The translations under genes were made by a program, and so were the position numbers. Shown here piece by piece: positions 16,700-27,450 of a DNA stretch of 64,000 bases. The notes under the pieces are model-generated. The model searched no databases and had not been told where the DNA came from. It saw nothing but the letters and a program-made list of their open reading frames with translations. Numbering within the stretch: position 1 is the first letter of the stretch; each line of letters starts with the position of its first letter. This stretch comes from Ruegeria pomeroyi (GTDB lineage: Bacteria; Pseudomonadota; Alphaproteobacteria; Rhodobacterales; Rhodobacteraceae), in assembly GCF_021405525.1 (NCBI RefSeq), contig NZ_JAGQAG010000001.1, positions 2,170,001 to 2,234,000 on the forward strand, in the 5' to 3' direction.

Positions 16700-17232
16700 A
16701 GTTTGATACGATCATAAACCAGCCGGTCATTGAAACCGAACGGTTCGACCTGCGCCCGCTGCGCAAGTCGGATATGGGCCTGATCGAGCATTACGCCCGC
16801 GACGAGCGGGTGGCGCGCATGACCACCTCTCTCCCGCATCCGCTGCCGCCGGGCATGGCCGAGGCCTTTGTCGCCCGCGCCATGAGCGAGGAGCGGACCG
16901 AGGATGTCTGGGCGATGGATGCCACCCGCGATGGCGGGCCCGAGCTGATGGGCCTCATTTCGCTGGAACGGATGGATCGCAACCAGTCCGAGATCGGATA
17001 TTGGGTCGCGCCCGTGTTCTGGAATACCGGCATCGCCTCGATGGCGGTCGAGGCGCTGGTGAATGCCAACCCGCTGGGCAACGCCACCATGTTCGCCAGC
17101 GTGTTTCAGGACAATCCGGCCTCGGCCAGGGTCTTGACCCATTGCGGGTTTCAGTATCTTGGAGATGCCGAGAGTTATTCGGTGGCGCGCGACGCCGCCG
17201 TCCCCACCTGGACCTATAGCCGCAAACTGTGA
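16696..17232 (+). CDS. GNAT family N-acetyltransferase (RimJ/RimL-like)
   Basis: A 178-residue acyltransferase of the RimJ/RimL-type GNAT subgroup. It opens with IETERFDLRPLRKSD, typical of the family, and contains an EIGYWVAPVFWNTGIASMAV segment around residues 98-120 corresponding to the acetyl-CoA binding strand and helix, followed by NPASARVLTHCGFQYLG near 140. The acceptor may be a protein N-terminus, an amino acid or an antibiotic; no evidence distinguishes these. Its ATG overlaps the lysE stop, so it is co-translated with the exporter. Confidence 0.83.
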   Translation: MKFDTIINQPVIETERFDLRPLRKSDMGLIEHYARDERVARMTTSLPHPLPPGMAEAFVARAMSEERTEDVWAMDATRDGGPELMGLISLERMDRNQSEIGYWVAPVFWNTGIASMAVEALVNANPLGNATMFASVFQDNPASARVLTHCGFQYLGDAESYSVARDAAVPTWTYSRKL

Positions 17233-17259
17233 CTTGGCCCGCCCGGGCCTTTGCAGTAG

Positions 17260-19397
<2,138 letters not shown>

Positions 19398-19451
19398 CCT
19401 GTCGCCCCGCAGACGCTACCCATTGATCCGACCGCAGCCCAGGGGCCCGAC

Positions 19452-20705
19452 ATGAAAGACATCGCTGACATCTCTGCCACCATGACCGAACTGGGCAAAC
19501 GTGCCCGTGCCGCAGCGGCCCAGCTGGCCTTTGCCAGTGCCGAGGCCAAGCGCGCGGCGCTGATCGGTGCCGCCGATGCGGTCTGGGCCCGGCGCGAGGA
19601 GATCATCGCCGCCAATGCGCGCGATCTGGAGTTTGGCCGCGACAAGGGGCTGAGCCCGGCGATGATGGACCGGCTGATGCTGGACGAGGCACGCATTCAG
19701 GGCATCGTCGACGGGTTGCGCACCGTGGCCGAACAGGGTGATCCGGTGGGCGAGATTCTGGCGGAATGGGACATGCCCTCGGGCCTCCATATCCAGCGGG
19801 TGCGCACGCCGCTGGGGGTGATCGGGGTGATCTATGAAAGCCGCCCCAACGTGACCGCCGATGCCGGGGCGCTATGCCTGAAATCGGGGAATGCGGTGAT
19901 CCTGCGCGGCGGGTCCGAAAGTTTCCACTCTTCGGGTGCGATCCATGCCTGCCTGGTCGAGGGGCTGCGCGCCGCGAACCTGCCCGAGGATGCGATCCAA
20001 CTGGTGCCGACCCGCGACCGGGCAGCGGTGTCGGAACTGCTGACCATGACCGATTACGTCGACGTGATCGTGCCGCGCGGCGGCAAGGGCCTGGTGGGGC
20101 TGGTACAGCGCGAGGCGCGGGTGCCGGTCTTTGCCCATCTCGAAGGCATCGTGCATATCTATATCGACAAGGCCGCCGACCCCGAAAAGGCGTTGCGCGT
20201 GGTCCTGAATGCCAAGACCCGCCGTACCGGGATTTGCGGTGCCGCGGAATGTCTGTTGATTCACAAGGATATAGCGGACGGTCTTGGTGCCGATCTGGTG
20301 CGCGCGCTGATCGAGGCCGGGGTCGAGGTGCGGGCCGAGGGGCTGTCCGGCTCGCTTCCCGCAACCGAAGCCGATTGGGGCAAGGAGCATCTCGACATGA
20401 TCATCTCGGCCAGGGTGGTCGAGGATGTGGACGCGGCCATCGCCCATATCCGGCACTATGGCTCGAACCACACCGATTGCGTGATCACCGAGGATGACGC
20501 GGTTGCCGCGCGCTTTTTCGAACGGCTCGACAGCGCCATCCTGATGCACAATGCCTCGACCCAGTTCGCCGATGGCGGCGAGTTCGGCATGGGTGCCGAG
20601 ATCGGCATTGCCACCGGCAAGATGCATGCGCGCGGCCCGGTGGGCGCGGCGCAGCTGACCAGTTTCAAATACCTGGTGCGCGGGAACGGAACGACCCGGG
20701 CCTGA
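19452..20705 (+). CDS. proA: Gamma-glutamyl phosphate reductase
   Basis: NADPH-dependent reductase of the aldehyde dehydrogenase superfamily that converts gamma-glutamyl phosphate to glutamate semialdehyde in proline synthesis. The 417-residue protein has the family motifs [20 protein letters not shown] near residue 125, ILRGGSES, and the catalytic-cysteine region [14 protein letters not shown] near residue 255. Length matches the family. It ends immediately beside the convergent chpT stop with no spacer. Confidence 0.95.
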   Translation: MKDIADISATMTELGKRARAAAAQLAFASAEAKRAALIGAADAVWARREEIIAANARDLEFGRDKGLSPAMMDRLMLDEARIQGIVDGLRTVAEQGDPVGEILAEWDMPSGLHIQRVRTPLGVIGVIYESRPNVTADAGALCLKSGNAVILRGGSESFHSSGAIHACLVEGLRAANLPEDAIQLVPTRDRAAVSELLTMTDYVDVIVPRGGKGLVGLVQREARVPVFAHLEGIVHIYIDKAADPEKALRVVLNAKTRRTGICGAAECLLIHKDIADGLGADLVRALIEAGVEVRAEGLSGSLPATEADWGKEHLDMIISARVVEDVDAAIAHIRHYGSNHTDCVITEDDAVAARFFERLDSAILMHNASTQFADGGEFGMGAEIGIATGKMHARGPVGAAQLTSFKYLVRGNGTTRA

Positions 20706-21302
20706 TCAGAACCGGATCACCAGCTGGCGGTCGCTGGTTTCCACCGTGACCCGCCGGCCGGCATCTTCGGCCACCGCGGGCAAGAGGGCGAATTGCACCT
20801 GCGCCGGTGTCACCTGTTTCAGGGCGGCGGGGTTGCTCAACCCCTCCCACAAGGCGGGATCGACCGACAGTTTCTCGGCCTCGGCGGTAACGATCCAGCG
20901 GTCGCCCTGCCGGTCCATCCGCACGCTGCCGCCAAAGGGCAGGGCGGTTTCACAGCATTGCAGCGCCAGAAAGGCCATCCGCACCTCGGCCCGCGCGACC
21001 GGTTCCGTCGGTGCCCAGTTGGCCTTGGCCCGGGCGCTGCGGTTCAGGTCGTCGAGCAGGCCCACCAGCTCGGCCCGGCCCAGCATCTGGTCGCTCGACG
21101 CGCCATAGGCGATGCGAAAGAAGCGGATGCGCGCCCCGGCATTGCCGACGCTGTCGGCAATCAGCTCCATCTCAGGCCCCTCGACCGCGCCGGACATGTC
21201 GAGCAGCTCCAGCCCGTTGGAAATGGCGCCGATCGGGCTGATCAGGTCGTGACAGATGCGCGAGCCGATCAGGCTGGCCAGGTTGACGCCGCTTTGGGCC
21301 AT
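20706..21302 (-). CDS. chpT: Histidine phosphotransferase ChpT
   Basis: ChpT passes phosphoryl groups from the hybrid kinase CckA to CtrA and CpdR in the alphaproteobacterial cell-cycle relay; in roseobacters this relay controls motility and gene transfer agents. The 198-residue protein has the phospho-acceptor helix SRICHDLISPIGAISNGLELL with H18, and a C-terminal domain resembling a degenerate histidine-kinase ATPase domain without ATP-binding boxes. Length matches ChpT. The CtrA-type boxes elsewhere in the window fit an active CtrA pathway. Next to DUF3553, transcribed divergently. Confidence 0.9.
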   Translation of the reverse strand: MAQSGVNLASLIGSRICHDLISPIGAISNGLELLDMSGAVEGPEMELIADSVGNAGARIRFFRIAYGASSDQMLGRAELVGLLDDLNRSARAKANWAPTEPVARAEVRMAFLALQCCETALPFGGSVRMDRQGDRWIVTAEAEKLSVDPALWEGLSNPAALKQVTPAQVQFALLPAVAEDAGRRVTVETSDRQLVIRF

Positions 21303-21351
21303 GGGATACCTCCGTTGTCAGACCCCCACATCCAGCAGACAGGGCCCGGAT

Positions 21352-21534
21352 ATGACCGATCTCAATGCCATTCTTGCACCGGGCATGTTCGTGCGCCACC
21401 CCGACTACCCCGACTGGGGTGTCGGGCAGGTCCAGTCCAGCATCGCCGGCAAGATCACCGTGAATTTCCCCGATCAGGGCAAGGTGGTGATCGACGGCAC
21501 ACGCATCGCCCTGCTTGTGGTCTTTGATCCGTGA
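21352..21534 (+). CDS. DUF3553 domain-containing small protein
   Basis: A 60-residue protein covering a single small beta-rich module: PGMFVRHPDYPDWGVGQVQS followed by KITVNFPDQGKVVI. This is the DUF3553 fold, also found attached to UvrD/PcrA-type helicases and CarD-like modules, suggesting interaction with transcription or repair proteins; no function is shown for the stand-alone form. The ATG at 21352 was chosen because it gives the family length; a longer frame begins inside chpT on the other strand. Confidence 0.75.
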   Translation: MTDLNAILAPGMFVRHPDYPDWGVGQVQSSIAGKITVNFPDQGKVVIDGTRIALLVVFDP

Positions 21535-21540
21535 TTTGCG

Positions 21541-21555
21541 TTACCGAATGGTTAA
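21541..21555 (+). promoter_or_regulatory. CtrA-type box (7 of 8) upstream of olsB
   Basis: TTAC-N7-TTAA differs from the CtrA full site TTAA-N7-TTAA at one base. It lies 87 nt before the olsB ATG. A single near-match could be chance. Confidence 0.35.
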
Positions 21556-21642
21556 CACCAGCTCCCGCCCGCGCCTTTGTGTTGCAAAGCCTGCGCAAGC
21601 CGCGCTATCTGCGCGCAACCTGAACGCATCCGCCGGAGACCC

Positions 21643-22398
21643 ATGCCAGACCGCGGCCCCGCCTTTACCGTCAAGATGGCCGAGACCGAGGCCGAACTGC
21701 ACGCGGCCCAGCGCCTGCGCTATGACGTGTTCGTGCGCGAATTGGGCGGCGGCGGTGCGCTGGTCGATCATCAGGCGGGGCTGGAGCGGGACCGCTTTGA
21801 CCCGTATTTCGACCACATGCTGTGTATCGACGATGAAAGCGGACAGGTGGTGGGCGTCTATCGCCTGTTGCGGGGCGAGCAGGCGCAGGCGGTGGGGCAG
21901 TTCTATTCCGAGGACGAATATGATCTGGGCGTGCTGAAACGCTCGGGGCGGCGGTTGCTGGAACTGGGGCGCTCGTGCCTGCATCCCGATCATCGCGGTG
22001 GCATGGCCATGTATCACCTGTGGAATGGGCTGGCCGACTATGTCGACCGGCACGGAATCGAAGTTTTGTTCGGCGTGGCCAGTTTCCACGGCACCGATGT
22101 CGAGGCGCTGGCCCAGCCGCTGTCGATGCTCTACCACAACCATCTCGCGCCCGCGGATCTGCGGGTGCGCACCCAGCCCGCCGATTATGTCGACATGAAC
22201 CGGGTCGCGCCCGAGGCGCTGGACCGCCGCCGCGCGATGCTTGAGGTGCCCGCGCTGATCAAGGCCTATCTGCGGCTGGGTGGTTTCGTGGGCGATGGCG
22301 CCTATATCGACCATGCGTTCAACACCACCGATGTCTGTCTGATCCTGGATACCGCGCGGATGAACGCGCGTCAGCGGCGCATCTATGGCGGGGGCTAG
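21643..22398 (+). CDS. olsB: L-ornithine N(alpha)-acyltransferase OlsB
   Basis: OlsB transfers a 3-hydroxyacyl chain from acyl-ACP to the alpha-amino group of ornithine, forming lyso-ornithine lipid. The 251-residue protein is a GNAT-fold enzyme resembling acyl-homoserine lactone synthases: it begins with an ORYRVF-like LRYDVFVRELGG near residue 25 and has LELGRSCLHPDHRGG near residue 107 and MLYHNHLAP near 163. The adjacent olsA supports the OlsB assignment over an autoinducer synthase. The ATG at 21643 (MPDRGPAFTV) is the likely start. Ornithine lipids replace phospholipids in phosphate-limited marine bacteria. Confidence 0.87.
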   Translation: MPDRGPAFTVKMAETEAELHAAQRLRYDVFVRELGGGGALVDHQAGLERDRFDPYFDHMLCIDDESGQVVGVYRLLRGEQAQAVGQFYSEDEYDLGVLKRSGRRLLELGRSCLHPDHRGGMAMYHLWNGLADYVDRHGIEVLFGVASFHGTDVEALAQPLSMLYHNHLAPADLRVRTQPADYVDMNRVAPEALDRRRAMLEVPALIKAYLRLGGFVGDGAYIDHAFNTTDVCLILDTARMNARQRRIYGGG

Positions 22399-22400
22399 CG

Positions 22401-23234
22401 ATGGATCCGCTCTGGAACAGTGAGGACGACCCCGATCCGATCGAGATCGGCCTGATCGGCTGGCTTCTGGTGCTGGTGCGCGGGGTGCCGCTGGCGCTGC
22501 TTGTCTTTGGCGGGTTGATCGTGCTGTTGCTGGTGCGGCTGGTCGAGCGGCCGCTGTGCGGCCTGCACCGGCCCGTCACGCCGCATATCACCCAGTTTGT
22601 CTGCCGCAACGCCTTTCGCATTCTCGGCATCGGGTTCGAGAGCAGCGGAGAGCTGATGCGCGAGCATGGGGCGGTGGTGGCCAACCATACCTCGTGGCTG
22701 GACATCTTCGCGCTCAACGCGCGCAAGCGGGTCTATTTCGTGTCCAAGGCTGAAGTGGCGAAATGGCCCGGCATCGGGTGGTTGGCGCGGGCCACCGGCA
22801 CCGTGTTCATCGAACGCAACCCCAAGCAAGCGCGCCAACAGACCCGCATTTTCACCGAGCGGCTGGCGGTGGGGCACAAACTGTTGTTCTTTCCCGAAGG
22901 CACCTCGACCGACGGGCTGAGGGTTCTGCCGTTCAAGACAACGCTGTTTGCAGCGTTTTTCGCGCCCGAACTGCGGCCGATCATGTATGTGCAGCCGGTC
23001 TCGGTCGTGTTTCACGCGCCCAAGGGTCAGCCTGCGCGATTCTATGGCTGGTGGGGCGACATGGAATTCGGCCCCCATCTGCTCAAGACGCTGGCGGCGC
23101 GGCGTCAGGGCCGGGTCGAGCTGATCTACCACGCCCCTGCCCGGGTGAGCGATTTTGACAACCGTAAGGAGCTGGCCGCCCATTGCGAAGAAGCGGTGCG
23201 CCACGCGCACAGCCTGGCTCGGCTCACAAAATAA
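22401..23234 (+). CDS. olsA: Lyso-ornithine lipid O-acyltransferase OlsA
   Basis: OlsA adds the second acyl chain to lyso-ornithine lipid at the membrane. The 277-residue protein has an N-terminal hydrophobic segment (about residues 15-50) and the PlsC-family motifs: NHTSWLD (H-x4-D) near residue 98, FIERN near 135, and FPEGTSTDG near 166. It starts 2 nt after the olsB stop, forming an olsBA operon. Some OlsA proteins also act on phosphatidic acid precursors; context favours ornithine lipid. Confidence 0.87.
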   Translation: MDPLWNSEDDPDPIEIGLIGWLLVLVRGVPLALLVFGGLIVLLLVRLVERPLCGLHRPVTPHITQFVCRNAFRILGIGFESSGELMREHGAVVANHTSWLDIFALNARKRVYFVSKAEVAKWPGIGWLARATGTVFIERNPKQARQQTRIFTERLAVGHKLLFFPEGTSTDGLRVLPFKTTLFAAFFAPELRPIMYVQPVSVVFHAPKGQPARFYGWWGDMEFGPHLLKTLAARRQGRVELIYHAPARVSDFDNRKELAAHCEEAVRHAHSLARLTK

Positions 23235-23285
23235 GGGCGATTGGCCCTTGCGTCGTCTGGCAACCTGCCGTATACGCGCGCCATT

Positions 23286-23308
23286 CAAAACCCGCAGGCG
23301 GGGTTTTG
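23286..23308 (+). terminator. Hairpin between olsA and rpsB
   Basis: CAAAACCCGC (23286-23295) pairs with GCGGGGTTTTG (23298-23308) with one bulged G. It could end the olsBA transcript or be part of an rpsB leader; it lacks a clean T tract. Confidence 0.45.
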
Positions 23309-23403
23309 GTCCGTTTGGGGGAGACATCCCTATCCGAACCGCCGGTTGGAGCATCCGCTTCTTCTCCCCCGCCAAGGCGCAAACCGGAAAAAGGAAATAC
23401 CGC

Positions 23404-24177
23404 ATGGCTCTTCCCGAGTTCTCCATGCGTCAGCTGCTGGAAGCTGGCGTTCACTTCGGCCACCAGACCCAACGTTGGAACCCGCGCATGTCGCCGTTCA
23501 TCTACGGCGCCCGCAACGGCATCCACATCCTCGACCTGACCCAGACCGTTCCGATGCTGGACCAGGCGCTGAAAGCCGTGCGCGACACCGTTGCCAAGGG
23601 CGGTCGCGTTCTGTTCGTGGGCACCAAGCGTCAGGCCGCGGGCCCGATCGCCGAAGCCGCCGAGAAGTCGGCCCAGTACTACATGAACCACCGCTGGCTG
23701 GGCGGCACCCTGACCAACTGGAAGACTGTGTCGCAGTCGATCCAGCGCCTGCGCATGATCGACGAGAAGATGGAAGGCGGCGCCGAAGGCCTGACCAAGA
23801 AAGAGCGCCTGGGCATGGAACGCGACCAGGCCAAGCTGCAAGCTTCGCTGGGCGGGATCCGCGAAATGGGCGGCGTGCCGGACCTGCTGTTCGTCATCGA
23901 CGTCAAGAAGGAAGCGCTGGCAATCGCCGAAGCCAACAAGCTGGGCATCCCGGTTGTGGCCGTGGTCGACACCAACTGCTCGCCCGATGGTGTGGATTAC
24001 ATCATCCCCGGCAACGATGACGCCGCACGCGCCATCGCGCTGTATTGCGACCTGGCCGCACGCGCCGCGCTGGATGGCATGTCGGCACAGCTGGGCGCCG
24101 CAGGCGTCGACCTGGGCGAGCTGGAAGAGGCCCCCGCCGAAGAGGCGCTGGCCGAAGAGGCAACCGCCGAGGCCTGA
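23404..24177 (+). CDS. rpsB: 30S ribosomal protein S2
   Basis: The 257-residue protein begins [20 protein letters not shown] and continues with the S2 signature RWNPRM and later [19 protein letters not shown] and the [19 protein letters not shown] stretch. S2 binds at the platform-head junction of the 30S subunit and is needed for S1 recruitment. The C-terminus is an acidic Glu/Ala-rich tail (last 20 or so residues), common in alphaproteobacteria. The ATG at 23404 follows GGAAATACC; a longer frame upstream overlaps olsA. Forms the usual rpsB-tsf operon. Confidence 0.96.
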   Translation: MALPEFSMRQLLEAGVHFGHQTQRWNPRMSPFIYGARNGIHILDLTQTVPMLDQALKAVRDTVAKGGRVLFVGTKRQAAGPIAEAAEKSAQYYMNHRWLGGTLTNWKTVSQSIQRLRMIDEKMEGGAEGLTKKERLGMERDQAKLQASLGGIREMGGVPDLLFVIDVKKEALAIAEANKLGIPVVAVVDTNCSPDGVDYIIPGNDDAARAIALYCDLAARAALDGMSAQLGAAGVDLGELEEAPAEEALAEEATAEA

Positions 24178-24203
24178 TCGGCCCCGTCATCCGAATGACA
24201 TAT

Positions 24204-24225
24204 GGGGCAGGGTATGACCTGCCCC
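24204..24225 (+). promoter_or_regulatory. Intercistronic hairpin between rpsB and tsf
   Basis: GGGGCAGG (24204-24211) pairs perfectly with CCTGCCCC (24218-24225) around a 6-nt loop, 26 nt past the rpsB stop. Not followed by a T tract, so it more likely affects RNA stability or attenuation than termination. Confidence 0.5.
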
Positions 24226-24254
24226 AAATCCGTTTTGAATTGAGGAGAGCCAAG

Positions 24255-25130
24255 ATGGCAATCACAGCAGCACTCGTTAAGGAACTGCGCGACGCAACCG
24301 GCGCCGGCATGATGGACGCCAAGAAGGCGCTGACCGAAACCGATGGCGACATGGAAGCCGCCGTTGACTGGCTGCGCACCAAGGGCCTGGCGAAAGCCGC
24401 CAAGAAATCGGGCCGCACCGCCGCCGAAGGTCTGGTCGCCGTTGTCGTCGACGGTGGCAAGGGTGTCGCGGTCGAGGTGAACTCGGAAACCGACTTCGTT
24501 GCCAAGAACGGCGAATTCCAGGACATGGTCGGCAAGATCGCATCGGCCGCTCTGGCCGTTGACGATGTCGACGCGCTGCTGGCCGCCGATCTGGGTGGCA
24601 AGAACGTGGCCGACACCCTGACCGACAAGATCGCCACCATCGGCGAGAACATGTCGGTGCGCCGCCTGGCCAAGATCGAAGGCGAAACCGTTGTGACCTA
24701 TGTGCACAACGCCGCCACCGCCGGCATGGGCAAGATCGGCGTTCTGGTCGCAATGAAAGGTGGCGACGAGGCACTGGGCAAGCAGGTCGCGATGCATATC
24801 GCCGCCGTGAACCCCGCCGCGCTGAGCGAAGCCGAGCTGGACCCGGCCGTGGTCGAGAAGGAAAAGCAGGTGCAGATGGATATCGCCCGCGAATCCGGCA
24901 AGCCCGAAGCGGTGATCGAAAAGATGATCGAAGGCCGGATGAAGAAATTCGTCGCCGAATCGACCCTGCTGAGCCAGCAGTTCGTGGTGAACCCCGACGT
25001 GACCGTCGGCGCCGCCGCTGCCGAGGCCGGAGCCGAAATCACCGGCTTTGTTCGTCTCGAAGTGGGCGAGGGCATCGTGGTCGAGAAAGAGGATTTCGCC
25101 GCCGAGGTCGCAAAGGCCGCACAGGGCTGA
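24255..25130 (+). CDS. tsf: Translation elongation factor Ts
   Basis: EF-Ts exchanges GDP for GTP on EF-Tu. The 291-residue protein begins [20 protein letters not shown], with [20 protein letters not shown] completing the N-terminal UBA-like domain, and continues with [13 protein letters not shown], the core that contacts EF-Tu, near residue 75. Length is typical. The start at 24255 is preceded by GAGGAGAG. It is co-transcribed with rpsB and closed by a strong terminator. Confidence 0.97.
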   Translation: MAITAALVKELRDATGAGMMDAKKALTETDGDMEAAVDWLRTKGLAKAAKKSGRTAAEGLVAVVVDGGKGVAVEVNSETDFVAKNGEFQDMVGKIASAALAVDDVDALLAADLGGKNVADTLTDKIATIGENMSVRRLAKIEGETVVTYVHNAATAGMGKIGVLVAMKGGDEALGKQVAMHIAAVNPAALSEAELDPAVVEKEKQVQMDIARESGKPEAVIEKMIEGRMKKFVAESTLLSQQFVVNPDVTVGAAAAEAGAEITGFVRLEVGEGIVVEKEDFAAEVAKAAQG

Positions 25131-25169
25131 CCCTGTTTCCAACCGGCGTTTTGCCGGAAGCTTCAAGTC

Positions 25170-25203
25170 AACCGGTCGCGCGACTTTCGCGCGGCCGGTT
25201 TTT
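25170..25203 (+). terminator. Rho-independent terminator of rpsB-tsf
   Basis: A 14-bp stem (25170-25183 with 25187-25200, one U-G pair) with a CTT loop runs into T residues. A smaller hairpin (CCGGC/GCCGG, 25143-25157) precedes it. Confidence 0.92.
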
Positions 25204-25636
25204 GTTTATGGCTATGCCATCAAAATTGACAGGACCCTGGGTCTTACAGACGAAAGGGCGATACCGGTTCGTGCCGATATCGCCCTTGTATGAGGTGAGG
25301 GACCCCAGATGATGGGGATGGTAGGGGTCCCTCATGTTCTCCGGCGTTGAAACCGATCAATAGGCCAACAACGCCGGACAGGTCAGAGAGCCTTGGTATT
25401 GCAAGGGTCTTTTCCCGAAGTTCCCAGGCCAAAGCCACCACTCACGGAACAAGAGTATGTTGTAGGATGTAGTCTCAGATTGAAAGTCGGGGATTCCTTA
25501 CCTGAGGTAAGCTCCAGGACGGTCACGTCGACGCAGTGAGTTTTGCGGCGACTGGAAAGCACATAGGTCGCACTGCGAGGCGATCAAAAGAAATGGCTTC
25601 GAATGAATTGTTAGTTATAGATTCTTCACGTTGGCC
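25204..25636. other. Long intergenic region between tsf and the LuxR gene
   Basis: No protein-coding gene is convincing on either strand. The left part (25254-25413) carries a series of perfect hairpins described as a candidate small RNA. The right part, about 25414-25636, shows no structure that I recognise; it lies downstream of the luxR stop codon. Confidence 0.6.
25254..25413 (+). ncRNA. Candidate structured small RNA (three perfect hairpins plus terminator-like hairpin)
   Basis: Three hairpins follow each other closely: 25254-25263 with 25278-25287 (10 bp), 25296-25306 with 25324-25334 (11 bp), and 25340-25349 with 25369-25378 (10 bp), all without mismatches. A fourth, CCTTG/CAAGG (25391-25395 with 25402-25406), is followed by GTCTTTT, resembling a terminator on the plus strand. 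A TTGACA at about 25226 could be a -35 element, but no clear -10 follows. I do not recognise a known RNA family. The minus strand or a DNA-level repeat cannot be excluded. Confidence 0.45.
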
Positions 25637-26392
25637 CTAAGCCTCCATGATGAACATCTGATTGTGCAGCGCGGCCTTCAGCACAGCTTGTGCCGTGGTT
25701 TCGACCGACAACGCCTCGCGCGCCAAACGCAGGTGCTTTTCCACCGTGGCCGTCGTCAGACCCATCAGGATCGCGATGTCCTGAGTGGTCTTGCCGTCAC
25801 CCACCCATTGCAGCGCCTCGCGTTGGCGCCGGGTCAGCGACCGGTTCGGCGCGACATAGGGCAAAGTCATGATCTTGAGATGGGCGACATTGTTCATCAA
25901 CAGGATGTCTTGGCCATGCTCTTGCCAGAGTGTATCGACCTCTTCCTGGTTCATCCCCTTGCGGGCACAGAGCGAGATAGCACCCTTGGTCCGGGCAGAG
26001 ACCGAGGTGAAGCTGATCGTGTAGCCGGCGGTCACCTCGTGCTCGGCATTGAACGCGTAGACGCGCCGCTCTTGCGGTGTCATCGTTTCGCTGTTCAGCA
26101 TGTCCGAGATCATCCGCCAACTGCCCGCGCCCTCGTTTTCCAGCGCCCAATGCAGCATAGGGGCATGGAAATAGAGTCCCTCACTTAGGAATCCGTCGAT
26201 ATAGGATTGGTCGTGATTGGTGAGGATCACGAAGTCCTCGGGATCGCCCAGCGAGGTGGCCGTGCGATAGTTGGTGTACCCATAGAGCAGCCGGTCAAAC
26301 CCGTATTCCGCCATCTGGCGAGTATGCCCATCCCACAGCTCTTCCAGCGTTCGGACATAGCTGAGTTTTTCCAGATAGGCGCGCAACTTCAT
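25637..26392 (-). CDS. LuxR family regulator with autoinducer-binding-type N-terminal domain
   Basis: A 251-residue regulator with an N-terminal autoinducer-binding-like domain (about residues 10-165) and a C-terminal LuxR helix-turn-helix (about 185-247: LTRRQREALQWVGDGKTTQDI, then TTATVEKHLRLAREAL). No acyl-homoserine lactone synthase lies nearby, so it is an orphan ('solo') LuxR in this window. The ligand pocket differs from canonical LuxR: the W-x3-Y and Asp-Pro positions are replaced by SYIDGF and YFHAPML, so an AHL ligand is doubtful. Its ATG overlaps the aroQ stop, so it is translated with aroQ. Confidence 0.85.
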   Translation of the reverse strand: MKLRAYLEKLSYVRTLEELWDGHTRQMAEYGFDRLLYGYTNYRTATSLGDPEDFVILTNHDQSYIDGFLSEGLYFHAPMLHWALENEGAGSWRMISDMLNSETMTPQERRVYAFNAEHEVTAGYTISFTSVSARTKGAISLCARKGMNQEEVDTLWQEHGQDILLMNNVAHLKIMTLPYVAPNRSLTRRQREALQWVGDGKTTQDIAILMGLTTATVEKHLRLAREALSVETTAQAVLKAALHNQMFIMEA

Positions 26393-26841
26393 TACGCATT
26401 CCTAGCCGCTAAGTGTTCCGCAAGCGCGTCGAGCGCTAGAAGATATCCTTGGGCGCCGAAACCGCAGATCTGGCCCAGAGCGACCGGCGCGATATGCGAA
26501 ACGTGGCGGAACGACTCTCGCGCGTGGATGTTGGACAGATGCACCTCGACCACCGGCAGTTCGACCGAAGAAAGCGCGTCGCGCAGCGCGATCGAGGTAT
26601 GGGTATAGGCGCCGGCATTCAGAACGATCCCGACATGCACCCCTTTTGCCGCGTGGATGGCATCGACCAGCGCACCCTCGTGGTTCGATTGCAGGCAGAC
26701 AACCGACAGGCCGCGAGACTGGCCATGCGCGACACAGGCGCTGTTGACCATCTCCAGCGTTGTCGTGCCGTAAACCTCGGGTTGCCGGGTGCCCAGCAAA
26801 TTGAGATTCGGGCCGTGCAAGACCAGAATACTGTTCATCAC
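26392..26841 (-). CDS. aroQ: Type II 3-dehydroquinate dehydratase
   Basis: Dehydrates 3-dehydroquinate to 3-dehydroshikimate in the shikimate or quinate pathway. The 149-residue protein has all the type II motifs: VLHGPNLNLLGTRQPEVYG at the N-terminus (Arg and Tyr of the flexible active-site loop), NAGAYTHTSIALRDAL near residue 76, and EVHLSNIHARESFRHVS near 98 (catalytic His nearby). Length is standard. It sits alone with the LuxR gene rather than with other aromatic synthesis genes, which suggests that it may be a regulated, possibly catabolic, copy. Confidence 0.93.
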   Translation of the reverse strand: MMNSILVLHGPNLNLLGTRQPEVYGTTTLEMVNSACVAHGQSRGLSVVCLQSNHEGALVDAIHAAKGVHVGIVLNAGAYTHTSIALRDALSSVELPVVEVHLSNIHARESFRHVSHIAPVALGQICGFGAQGYLLALDALAEHLAARNA

Positions 26842-26937
26842 ATTAAATCCCCATTCAGGAATCTCTTAGACAGGAATAGGCCGAACTGTCCAGCTTGCAG
26901 TCACCCAAACCAGTGACATGGAAGAATTTTCATCGGG

Positions 26938-27426
26938 TCAGTTGGTCGCAGGCAACGTTTGCTCAAACAGGCTGAGGGTCAGCCATTCGGCGGCCAGGGC
27001 CGGGGTGTCGTTGCCTTCGATCTCGACCGTCAAGGCATATTTGCGCAGCAGTTCGGTGGCGCCGCGGGGGCGTGCCTCAAGCAGGCGGAAATGCCCGCGC
27101 AGCCGTGCGCCGGCGGGCACCGGGGCCAGAAACCGCAGCTTGTCAAAGCCGTAGTTGATCCCCATCGCCTGTCCCGGCAGGGGGGTCAGCACGTCATAGA
27201 CAAAGCGGCTGCCCAGAGAGAGGGTCAGGAATCCATGTGCGATGGTGCCGCCAAACGGGGTCTCGGCGGCTGCGCGGGCGGGGTCAACATGGATCCACTG
27301 GTCGTCCATCGTCACCTCGGCAAAGCGGTCGATCATCGCCTGATCGACGGTGATCCAGTCCGAGTGGCCGATATCCTGGCCGATCCTGGCCTGTTCCTGG
27401 TGAAGAGCCTGTTCAAGCGGCGTCAT
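26938..27426 (-). CDS. MaoC family dehydratase
   Basis: Hot-dog-fold (R)-specific enoyl-CoA hydratase family, 162 residues. Characteristic segments are the IGHSDWITVDQAMIDRFAEVT start, the DDQWIHVDPARAA catalytic Asp-His motif near residue 44-56, and TIAHGFLTLSL near residue 65. These match (R)-hydratases related to PhaJ and the NodN family. The ATG at 27426 was chosen over one six codons earlier. It lies 24 nt after a crotonase gene on the same strand, so the two probably form an operon in the CoA catabolic region. Confidence 0.87.
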   Translation of the reverse strand: MTPLEQALHQEQARIGQDIGHSDWITVDQAMIDRFAEVTMDDQWIHVDPARAAAETPFGGTIAHGFLTLSLGSRFVYDVLTPLPGQAMGINYGFDKLRFLAPVPAGARLRGHFRLLEARPRGATELLRKYALTVEIEGNDTPALAAEWLTLSLFEQTLPATN

Positions 27427-27450
27427 GGTGGCGGTCCTTTCCATGTGGTC

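Noticed and set aside
21643-22398. OlsB as an acyl-homoserine lactone synthase for the nearby LuxR
   Set aside because: The folds are related, but the adjacent olsA and the LELGRSCLHPDHRGG-type motif favour ornithine acyltransferase.
25244-25441. Minus-strand frame over the hairpin array
   Set aside because: The hairpins impose the sequence pattern; there is no ribosome binding site or family match.
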